From: Mycobacterium sp. ITM-2016-00316 | Lineage (GTDB): Bacteria; Actinomycetota; Actinomycetes; Mycobacteriales; Mycobacteriaceae | NCBI RefSeq assembly: GCF_002968335.2 | Contig: NZ_CP134398.1 | Location: forward strand, 5,766,001 to 5,830,000 | Length of the DNA stretch: 64,000 nt | Direction of reading: 5' to 3' | Shown here: piece after piece, positions 57,452 to 64,000 of the stretch | How positions within the stretch are numbered: position 1 is the stretch's first letter | Layout: every line of letters begins with the position of its first letter | Translations under genes and position numbers: made by a program | The notes under the pieces: generated by a model | What the model was told of the DNA's origin: nothing | The model's database searches: none | What the model saw: only the letters and a program-made list of their open reading frames with translations

Positions 57452-58096
57452 CTACATGCGCAGATAGGTCAGCACCGCGAGCACCCGGCGATGCTGAGCA
57501 CCGTCGGGCGGCAGCCCGAGCTTGGTGAAGATGTTGCTGATGTGCTTCTCCACCGCACCGTCGGACACCACGAGTGCGCGCGCGATGTTCGTGTTGGAAC
57601 GCCCCTCCGCCATCAATGCCAACACCTCCTGCTCACGTAATGTCAGCTGCCGCAAGGGATCGTCGCGGCGGCGGCGCACCAGCAGTTGGGCCACCACGTC
57701 CGGGTCGAGCACCGTGCCACCCGACGCGACGCGTTGCACGGCGTCGAGGAAGTCGGCGACCGCGGCGACCCGGTCCTTGAGCAGGTACCCGATCGCTCCG
57801 GCGCCGTCGGCCAGCAGATCGTCGGCGTAGGACGCCTCGACGTACTGGGACAGCACCAGGATCGGCGACCGCGGCACCAGATGGCGGGCCTCGACCGCCG
57901 CACGCAGCCCCTCGTCGGTGTGCGACGGCGGCATTCGGACATCGACCACCGAGACGTCCGGCCGGTGCGCGGCGATGGCCTGCACCAGCGAGGGTCCGTC
58001 ACCGACCGCAGCGAGCACCTCGTGGCCGTTTTCGGTGAGCAACCGAATGAGGCCTTCCCGCAACAGGACCGAATCGTCGGCCACGATGACTTTCAT
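57452..58096 (-). CDS. NarL/LuxR-type response regulator
   Basis: This 214-residue protein has a receiver domain (VIVADDSVLLREGLIRLL, phospho-acceptor Asp in VSVVDVRMPP, Lys in IGYLLKDRV) and a LuxR-type helix-turn-helix (LTLREQEVLALMAEGRSN, GAVEKHISNIFTKLGL). ATG 58096 overlaps the histidine-kinase stop by 4 bp. The two form a two-component system. The signal and target genes are not visible from the sequence. Confidence 0.93.
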   Translation of the reverse strand: MKVIVADDSVLLREGLIRLLTENGHEVLAAVGDGPSLVQAIAAHRPDVSVVDVRMPPSHTDEGLRAAVEARHLVPRSPILVLSQYVEASYADDLLADGAGAIGYLLKDRVAAVADFLDAVQRVASGGTVLDPDVVAQLLVRRRRDDPLRQLTLREQEVLALMAEGRSNTNIARALVVSDGAVEKHISNIFTKLGLPPDGAQHRRVLAVLTYLRM

Positions 58097-59379
58097 ACCG
58101 GCAGCTCCACCCTGATCGTCGTCGGCCCACCATGCGGGCTGGTCACGGTCAGCGTGCCGCCACCGGCCCGGATGCGGTCGGCCAGCCCCGACAGCCCGTG
58201 CCCCTTGGCCACATGTGCGCCACCGTTGCCGTCGTCGACGATCTGCACACCGACCAGAACGGGTCCCGTCGCGACCGTCACCCAGCAGTTCGTGGCGCCG
58301 CTGTGCTTGGCGACATTCGTCAGCGCCTCGGCGACCGCGAAGTAGACGGCGGTCTCCACCGCGGGATCGAGCCGGCCCACCGGCGTGCCGAGCTCGGGGT
58401 CGACGGCCAACTCGACCGGTACCGTGCAACGGATAGCAAGTGCGGCAAGAGCACTCGGCAGACCACGGTCGGTGAGCACCGGCGGTGCGATACCGCGGGA
58501 GAGCGCGCGCAACTCGTCGAGGGTCTCCTGGGTCTGGGCGATCGCCTCATCGAGGGTGTCGCGCACCGGGCCCGGTTCGCTGCCCTGCCGGGCCCGGCCC
58601 AGGTCCATCGCAAGCCGGATGAGGCGCTGCTGGGGGCCGTCGTGGATATCGCGTTCGAGCCGGCGCAGGGCGTGGGCCTCGGCCGAGGCGGCGGCCGACT
58701 TCTGCTCCGTGAGCACGGTGATCGTCTGGCGCAGCTCGGCCACGCCGGTCAGCATGACACGTGCGAACCCGGCCTCGAGCAGCGCGCAGACCCGCACGAT
58801 GAACGGCAACGTGATCAGGCAGAGCAGACCGATGGCCGTCTGGAATCCGATGCGCGCCATCGCGCTGTCACCGAGGCCGACCAGCTGGGCCAGCGACGTG
58901 TTGTCCGGCCCGCGCGGAATCGCCCAGTCCCAGGCGATGGTCAGGGTGCCCGCGATCGCGACCGCCCACCAGCTGATCACGATCACGAAGGTCGCCACCG
59001 CGATCGGAAATCTCACGACAGCGTGCGTGAGGTCCAGCCAGGACTGGCCGTCACCCAGCGGGGTGACGAGGCGTCGCCACCATGCGGTGTCCGGCGCGGC
59101 CTTGCGGTATGCCGGCCGCGTACGCGGTTGCCTCAGCACCGCGGGATAGCGGAACCGTTCGATGTCGGCGAAGACCCGCGCGATGAACACCGAGCCGACC
59201 AGGACCGGCACCCCGACGAAGACGACAAGCAGGCCGACACCGGCCGAGAGCCCGGTCACGATGACGCTGAAGCTCACCACCGCGAGCGGGAATCCGAGCA
59301 GGACGTAGCCGGTGTCGACGCCGAGTTGACGCATCATGGCGGGCCGCTCCGTGGTGGTCACCGCTTTGACGCTAGGCAT
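58093..59379 (-). CDS. Sensor histidine kinase with membrane sensor domain
   Basis: This 428-residue kinase has an N-terminal sensor with about four membrane helices (LLGFPLAVVSFSVIVTGL, VVFVGVPVLVGSVFIARV and two more around residues 120-210), a HisKA_3 H-box (RRLERDIHDGPQQRLIRLAM) and an ATPase domain with the N-box VAEALTNVAKHSGA and G-box VDDGNGGAH, GLSGLADRI. ATG 59379 is the start. It overlaps the response-regulator gene. This is a NarX/DesK-type pair. Confidence 0.92.
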   Translation of the reverse strand: MPSVKAVTTTERPAMMRQLGVDTGYVLLGFPLAVVSFSVIVTGLSAGVGLLVVFVGVPVLVGSVFIARVFADIERFRYPAVLRQPRTRPAYRKAAPDTAWWRRLVTPLGDGQSWLDLTHAVVRFPIAVATFVIVISWWAVAIAGTLTIAWDWAIPRGPDNTSLAQLVGLGDSAMARIGFQTAIGLLCLITLPFIVRVCALLEAGFARVMLTGVAELRQTITVLTEQKSAAASAEAHALRRLERDIHDGPQQRLIRLAMDLGRARQGSEPGPVRDTLDEAIAQTQETLDELRALSRGIAPPVLTDRGLPSALAALAIRCTVPVELAVDPELGTPVGRLDPAVETAVYFAVAEALTNVAKHSGATNCWVTVATGPVLVGVQIVDDGNGGAHVAKGHGLSGLADRIRAGGGTLTVTSPHGGPTTIRVELPV

Positions 59380-59534
59380 CTGACTGATCCACCCCCAACC
59401 GGTGCGCCTGCGTGTTCAGGGTAGGGCTGTCCCCACCGTGTCGATACGCTCGCCCGGCATGGGCGGATTCGCCGGAGGGCAATGCTGCGGCGCGTGTTCG
59501 CCCTGGGTTGAGGTCTCTCAGGTGCGAAAGTGCC

Positions 59535-59564
59535 CGGCTGTCAGTGACTTTCGAGCGACAGCCG
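59535..59564. repeat. Inverted repeat between the kinase and HNH genes
   Basis: CGGCTGTC and GACAGCCG are perfect 8-bp arms with a 14-base loop. No T-run follows, so it is not a clear terminator. The function is unknown. Confidence 0.45.
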
Positions 59565-59629
59565 AGTCTCAGAATTTTCTTTGGACTCATTGATCACATC
59601 GGTCACTTCCTGGCCGGTTTTGTCGGTGG

Positions 59630-59645
59630 TCGTACGTATGTTCGA
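59630..59645 (+). promoter_or_regulatory. LexA (SOS) box-like site
   Basis: TCGTAC-GTAT-GTTCGA matches the mycobacterial LexA box TCGAAC-N4-GTTCGA with one mismatch. It ends 3 bp before the ATG of the 13E12 gene. In M. tuberculosis, some 13E12 genes are known LexA targets, which supports the call. Confidence 0.6.
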
Positions 59646-59648
59646 GTC

Positions 59649-61208
59649 ATGAACAGCGATGTGGCCGGCGGCCGGGACGCAGTGCAACACGCGCTGTCCG
59701 ACCGCGGCGCCTCCGTCAAGGCGCTGCTCGACGCCGATTTCGCGATGTTCGACTCCGCCGAACTGCTGGCACTGCTGTCTGAGCGTGAGCAGCAGGCCCG
59801 CGCCGACACCGCCGTCGATCACCGCATCCTGGCCGCCCTGATGGACCGGGCCACCCCGCACGAGATCGGCGGCAAAACCTGGACCGACGTGCTGACCACC
59901 CGCGACCGCCTCAGCGCCACCGAAGCCGCCCGGCGCATCACCGCCGCCCGCGATCTGGGGCCCCGGCACACCATGACCGGTGAAGTCCTGGAACCGGTGC
60001 TGGCGGCGTGCGCGGCCGCACTGGCCGCCGGCAGGATCACCACCGGGCACATCGCCATCATCCGCACCACGCTGAACAAGGCCTCCGCCCGCCTGGATGC
60101 CACCGCGCGCGGGCAACTGGAATCCACACTGGTCGATATCGCCGCCACCAACACCCCCGAAACGGTGCAGAAGGCCGCCGATCACGCGCTGGCTCTGATC
60201 AACCCCGACGGGGATGGCCCCGACCCGGCACGCCACCGGCGCGGGCTGAGCATCGGTCCCCAAGACGTCGACGGTATGGCCAAAGTGTCGGGCTGGGTGG
60301 ACGCCGAATTCGCCGCCTACCTGCGCACCATCCTCGACGTGTGGGCGCGCCCGGGTATCAACAACCCCGATGACGAGCAACCCCAAAACAACCCGGACCC
60401 GAACCCACTCGACGAAGACCCTGTCGAACCCGACACCGGACCCGAGGACGAGGACGAAGGCGAGACAGAGGCAGAGGCCGCATCAGCAGAGGCCGAACCG
60501 GAGGTTGAGCCCGAACCCGAGGTGCCCGCGGCGTGGGTGCCCGGGCCCGCCGGCCCGCCGGCCACATGGGACCCCGACGAATTTCTGCGCGACCCCCGCA
60601 CCCAGTCCCAACGCAACCACGACGCCATCAAAGCCGTCCTACGCGACACCCTGGCCTCCAAGAGACTCGGGCAACACAACGGCCTACCCGTCACCCTGGT
60701 CGTCTCCACCACGCTCAAAGAACTCGAAGCCGCCGCCGGGATCGCGGTCACCGGCGCAGGCACCCGCATGCCCATGCGCGATCTGATCCGGCTGGCCGAA
60801 CACGCCCACCACTACCTGATCGTCTACCGCCACCACACCGCCGAACCGCTCTACATGGGCCGCTCCAAACGGTTGGCCACCAAAGCCCAACGACTACTGC
60901 TCTACAACCGCGACCGCGGCTGCACCCGACCCGGCTGCACCCAAGCAGCATGTCGCTGCCAAGCACACCACGCCAACCCCAGCTGGAACAACGGCGGACT
61001 CACCGACGCACCCGACCTCGGCCTGGGATGCGGACCCGACAACCAACTCGCCGAACTGGGCTGGACCAACACCATCGACCCCGCCACCGGCCGCGTGCAC
61101 TGGCACCCACCACCACTCATGGACACCGGCGCCGACACCCTCAACCACCACTTCCACCCCGAAGAACTCTTCCCACCACCACAACCCGACGGGGAAGACG
61201 GTCGATGA
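59649..61208 (+). CDS. 13E12/DUF222 HNH endonuclease family protein
   Basis: This 519-residue protein has the DUF222 helical domain (about residues 20-400) and a C-terminal HNH nuclease region (CTRPGCTQAACRCQAHHANP, then NNGG). An unusually acidic, proline-rich linker (EDEDEGETEAEAASAEAEPE) interrupts the domain around residues 240-300. Such proteins, once called the 13E12 repeat family, are common in mycobacteria and some are SOS-induced. A LexA-like box lies just before the ATG at 59649. The precise substrate is unknown. Confidence 0.9.
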   Translation: MNSDVAGGRDAVQHALSDRGASVKALLDADFAMFDSAELLALLSEREQQARADTAVDHRILAALMDRATPHEIGGKTWTDVLTTRDRLSATEAARRITAARDLGPRHTMTGEVLEPVLAACAAALAAGRITTGHIAIIRTTLNKASARLDATARGQLESTLVDIAATNTPETVQKAADHALALINPDGDGPDPARHRRGLSIGPQDVDGMAKVSGWVDAEFAAYLRTILDVWARPGINNPDDEQPQNNPDPNPLDEDPVEPDTGPEDEDEGETEAEAASAEAEPEVEPEPEVPAAWVPGPAGPPATWDPDEFLRDPRTQSQRNHDAIKAVLRDTLASKRLGQHNGLPVTLVVSTTLKELEAAAGIAVTGAGTRMPMRDLIRLAEHAHHYLIVYRHHTAEPLYMGRSKRLATKAQRLLLYNRDRGCTRPGCTQAACRCQAHHANPSWNNGGLTDAPDLGLGCGPDNQLAELGWTNTIDPATGRVHWHPPPLMDTGADTLNHHFHPEELFPPPQPDGEDGR

Positions 61209-61515
61209 GGACCTCGGCGGTGCCCTGCTGGAATACCTACCGCCGGATACTCGACGAAGATGGTTTGGTCATGCCAGGCGGTCCTCGACGGGTTTATTGC
61301 CTCCGGTGAGTGGACCGATCAGCTGCCGTTGGACTGGGATGTCACCAACTTCCCACCTGCCCGGCGATCACCGTCCCACCGCAACGTGCGGCACGGCACG
61401 AAGGCGCCCCTCCACGGCGGTCAGGGTGAGCCGCCGTTTTTTGCTGCGGAGCTCAGCGCGTTAACCTGCTGTATCGGCCTCAGCCAACGAGCAGATAGAA
61501 GAGTTGAGCACAGTC
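61209..61515 (+). other. 307-bp region without a supported gene; possible gene remnant and a terminator
   Basis: No intact gene is visible. A reading frame at 61260 gives CQAVLDGFIASGEWTDQL, which faintly recalls small RusA-like proteins found after 13E12 genes, but it lacks the rest and runs into another frame. This may be a decayed gene. The region ends with the hairpin at 61415-61442, then the ribosome site of the dehydratase gene. Confidence 0.35.
61415..61442 (+). terminator. Rho-independent terminator
   Basis: CGGCGG (61415-61420) and CCGCCG (61431-61436) form a GC-rich stem with a 10-base loop, followed directly by TTTTTT (61437-61442). It is the clearest intrinsic terminator in the window and would stop rightward transcription from the 13E12 gene. 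Confidence 0.75.
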
Positions 61516-62538
61516 ATGACCGCAGCAGCAGAAACGTCCGCACTCGAAGACCGGGTCGGCCACTGGTATCAGATGGACGACACCTACCTCGTCGGGCGCG
61601 AGAAGATCCGCGAGTTCGCTCGCGCTGTTCAGGACAAGCACCCGGCCCACTGGAAGGTTGCCGAGGCCCAGAAGCTCGGCTACCCGGGCCTGGTGGCGCC
61701 GCTGACCTTCACCTCGGCTCCGGCGATGGCGTGCAACCAGCGGATGTTCGAGCAGGTCGTCGTCGGCTACGACATGTACCTGCAGACCGAGGAGGTCTTC
61801 GAGCAGCACCGCCCGATCGTCGAGGGTGACGAACTGACCATCGACGTCGAACTGACGGCGGTGCGCAGGATCGCCGGCCGCGACCTGATCACCGTCACCA
61901 ACACCTTCACCGATGCCGCCGGGGAGGTCGTGCACACCCTGCACACCACCGTCGTTGGCATCGGCAGCGACGATGTCGACCCGGCGATCCGGCCGGCTGT
62001 GGCCGGCGTGATGATGCACGGCATCAACATGCTCGGCACCGACAACACCGGCGAGTACCACAAGTCGCTGCGGCCCGAGGGCGCCCAGCGCATCGCCGAG
62101 GCCGGCGGTACTCCGGCCTCGCCCTCGTTCGACACCCTGAACGTCGGCGACGAGTTGCCGGTGCACCACACCCGGCTGTCCCGCGGCGACCTGGTGAACT
62201 ACGCCGGCGTGGCCGGCGACGCCAACCCGTTGCACTGGGACCTCAAGGTCGCCAATCTCGCCGGCCAGCCCGATGTGCTGGCCCACGGCATGCTCACCAT
62301 GGGGCTGGGAGCCAGCTTCGGCACTTCCTGGACCGGCGACCCGGGTTCGGTGACCCGGTACGCGGTGCGGCTGTCACAGCCCGCGATCGTGCCCGTCGAC
62401 GGCGGAGCGGATATCGAGTACAGCGGCCGCATCAAGTCGCTGGACCCCGAGACCCGCTCCGGCGTCGTGATCGTCGGCGCAAAGTCGCAGGGCCGAAAGA
62501 TCTTCGGTCTGGCGACCCTGAACGTCCGCTTCAGCTGA
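61516..62538 (+). CDS. Fused HadA/HadB-type (3R)-hydroxyacyl dehydratase
   Basis: This 340-residue protein is a double hot-dog hydratase/dehydratase. The N-terminal half resembles the HadA-like FAS1_DH region (GREKIREFARAVQDKHPAHW, LGYPGLVAPLTFTS). The C-terminal MaoC half has the catalytic Asp235 and His240 in GVAGDANPLHWD. It removes water from 3-hydroxyacyl thioesters in fatty-acid or mycolate metabolism. ATG 61516 is preferred over TTG 61504. It follows a terminator and stands alone. Confidence 0.88.
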   Translation: MTAAAETSALEDRVGHWYQMDDTYLVGREKIREFARAVQDKHPAHWKVAEAQKLGYPGLVAPLTFTSAPAMACNQRMFEQVVVGYDMYLQTEEVFEQHRPIVEGDELTIDVELTAVRRIAGRDLITVTNTFTDAAGEVVHTLHTTVVGIGSDDVDPAIRPAVAGVMMHGINMLGTDNTGEYHKSLRPEGAQRIAEAGGTPASPSFDTLNVGDELPVHHTRLSRGDLVNYAGVAGDANPLHWDLKVANLAGQPDVLAHGMLTMGLGASFGTSWTGDPGSVTRYAVRLSQPAIVPVDGGADIEYSGRIKSLDPETRSGVVIVGAKSQGRKIFGLATLNVRFS

Positions 62539-62547
62539 CCCGGGCTG

Positions 62548-64000
62548 TCACCACACCGACAGGGTCAGTGCACCGGCCGAGCTGTTCACGCCATCGGTGT
62601 CGGTGGCGACGATCAGGATCGTCCGGGTTGTCCACCCGCCTTGGGTGGCGGTGAACGTGACGGCCTTCAGCGCGTCCTCGTACTGCTGCTTCGTCGCGAT
62701 GCCCGACAGGGTCAGCGTCCTGGTCCCGGCGTCGTAGGTCGCCGTGATCGGGTTTCCGGACAGGCCGGCGAAAGTGAGGGTGTCCCCGGCCTTGCCGAAG
62801 GTCGTGACACTCATGGTGACCTTCTGCATATGGCTGGAGTCCGCGTCGACGATGCTGACCGAGGCGACCGGCTTCATCGGGGAGTCACCGATGGTGTACG
62901 ACCGGCCGCCGATCGGGGTCACCAGCGGCACGTACCGGGTCGGGGACGAAACGCCCAGTGTCACAAAGCCGGGGGCAATGTTCGCGATGCCGTGTTCGTC
63001 GGTCGCCGAGATCGAGAGCCCGCGCACGAGTGCCGCGCCCTGTGTCGCCGTGAACGTCACGGCCTTGAGCGCCTCCTCGTACTGAGCCAGCGTGCCGGCA
63101 CCGGTCAGCGTCAGAGTGAAGTCTGCTGCATTCCACGTCGCGGTTACCGGGTTACCCTCTGGCGCAACGTAGTTCAGAGTGTCGCCGCTCTGCGCGAACG
63201 TCACGATTCTGACGGTCAGCTTGGACAGCTTGCCCGAATCACCGTCGACGATATCGACGGCGGAGACGACGTTCGCCGGGTTGCCGCCGAGGGTGAACCC
63301 ACCTCCGGCGATCGGAGTGACCAGCGGCGGCAGTGTCGGCGCGGCGCCCACACCGACGGTGACGAACCCGGGAGCGATGTTGTCCACGCCGTCCTCATCG
63401 GTGGCAGAGATGGACAACCCACGCACCAGCAGCGCACCGCCGGTGGCCGAGAACGTCACCGCCTTGAGCGCTTCCTCGTACTGAGTCAGCGTCGCATCAC
63501 CGGACAAGGTCAGCGTGCGCTCGGCCGCATCCCACGTCCCGATGATCGGATTACCCTCCGGCGCAGCGTAGTTCAGCACGTCGCCGGACTGAGCCAGCGT
63601 CGCGATCTTCACCGTCAGCTTCGACAGCTTGTCCGAATCACCGTCGACGATATCGACGGCGGAGACGATCTTGGCCGGATTGCCACCGAGGGTGAACCCT
63701 CCACCCGCGATCGGGGTGACCAACGGCGGAAGCTTCGCGGCGGGCCAGACACCGACCGTGACAAACCCGGGTGCGATGTTGTCCACGTCATCTTCGTCGG
63801 TGGCCGAGATGCTGAGTCCGCGCACCAGCAACGCGCCCTGGGTCGCCGAGAACGTCACCGCCTTGATGGCTTCTTCATACTGCGCAAGCGTGGCCGAGCC
63901 GGACAGGGTGAGGGTCAGCGTCTCGGCATCCCAGGATCCGACGATCGGGCTGTCGACCGGAGCGTTGTAGGTCAGCACGTCGCCGACCTGGGCGAGGGTG
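62548..64000 (-). CDS. Large tandem-repeat (cadherin-like/VCBS-like) protein, C-terminal part
   Basis: This leftward gene enters from the right edge, so its start lies outside the window. About 484 residues are visible, made of 133-residue repeats (399 bp each, in perfect phase). Each repeat has VDIVDGDSDKLSKLTVKIAT, a GDVLNY strand, a TLTLSGDATLTQYEEALKAV segment and SISATDEDGVDNIAPGFVTV. These resemble cadherin-like domains of large secreted adhesins. No anchor or sorting signal is visible at the C-terminus. The repeats nearest the C-terminus are the most diverged. Confidence 0.82.
   Translation of the reverse strand, partial: TLAQVGDVLTYNAPVDSPIVGSWDAETLTLTLSGSATLAQYEEAIKAVTFSATQGALLVRGLSISATDEDDVDNIAPGFVTVGVWPAAKLPPLVTPIAGGGFTLGGNPAKIVSAVDIVDGDSDKLSKLTVKIATLAQSGDVLNYAAPEGNPIIGTWDAAERTLTLSGDATLTQYEEALKAVTFSATGGALLVRGLSISATDEDGVDNIAPGFVTVGVGAAPTLPPLVTPIAGGGFTLGGNPANVVSAVDIVDGDSGKLSKLTVRIVTFAQSGDTLNYVAPEGNPVTATWNAADFTLTLTGAGTLAQYEEALKAVTFTATQGAALVRGLSISATDEHGIANIAPGFVTLGVSSPTRYVPLVTPIGGRSYTIGDSPMKPVASVSIVDADSSHMQKVTMSVTTFGKAGDTLTFAGLSGNPITATYDAGTRTLTLSGIATKQQYEDALKAVTFTATQGGWTTRTILIVATDTDGVNSSAGALTLSVW

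Noticed and set aside
62548..64000. CRISPR-like or non-coding repeat array
   Set aside because: The 399-bp repeats keep one open frame with a protein-domain pattern, and there are no short direct repeats with spacers.

Overview
The window looks like a chromosomal segment of a rapidly growing mycobacterium (Mycolicibacterium-like). This rests on the high GC, mycobacteria-typical families (13E12/DUF222 HNH protein, fused HadA/HadB-type dehydratase, cutinase, GH6 cellulase, F420-linked LLM and PPOX proteins, DUF6480, DUF7373-like lipoprotein), frequent 4-bp ATGA/GTGA gene overlaps, and promoter motifs that fit mycobacterial SigF and LexA. The species is an inference. I saw no rRNA, tRNA, CRISPR array or insertion sequence.

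Layout. 1-4.0 kb is a leftward catabolic operon (Rieske oxygenase, a small helical companion, an amidohydrolase without its usual HxH metal site, a MarR regulator, a flavin reductase cut by the window edge). Near-identical operator-like repeats lie before the oxygenase and before the reductase. 4.1-10 kb holds a DUF3516-type helicase, an ArsR/VOC pair, a Tat-exported GH5 enzyme and an alcohol dehydrogenase. 9.8-15.6 kb is a stress-flavoured block (DUF6480, SDR, EEP hydrolase, Rho_N protein, topoisomerase IB) with several SigF-like promoters. 15.6-20.3 kb is a MoxR/DUF58/VWA operon. 20.4-26.8 kb is regulators (MarR x2, AraC) with transport and small-enzyme genes and a STAS protein. 26.9-27.7 kb contains a duplicated pair of tiny secreted proteins with conserved palindromic upstream regions, plus a 38-codon gene and a strong terminator. 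27.7-32.9 kb has envelope proteins (lipoprotein, cutinase) and an AraC-NmrA-PPOX group.

34.5-37.4 kb is a cobalt-type nitrile hydratase operon (DUF1097 membrane protein, beta, alpha, accessory protein, solitary CbiM-type cobalt permease), divergent from a GlxA/AraC-type regulator. 38.6-42.8 kb has a second GlxA-type regulator overlapping a ClC antiporter, and a RES-domain toxin-like protein divergent from a TetR gene that has two palindromic operators and no ordinary start codon. 42.8-54.4 kb has secreted glycosidases (GH6, GH-A clan) and two related TetR modules with palindromic operators. The second faces a five-gene leftward operon (TetR, LLM oxidoreductase, sulfotransferase, TIM-barrel protein, DUF1214 protein) and a rightward molybdopterin oxidoreductase.

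54.4-64 kb has a zinc-ribbon protein, a DHA2 exporter with a PlsC acyltransferase and a divergent TetR, a two-component system, a 13E12 HNH protein with a LexA-box-like site just before its start, a MaoC-type dehydratase, and the C-terminal part of a large protein built of 133-residue tandem repeats that continues beyond the right edge.
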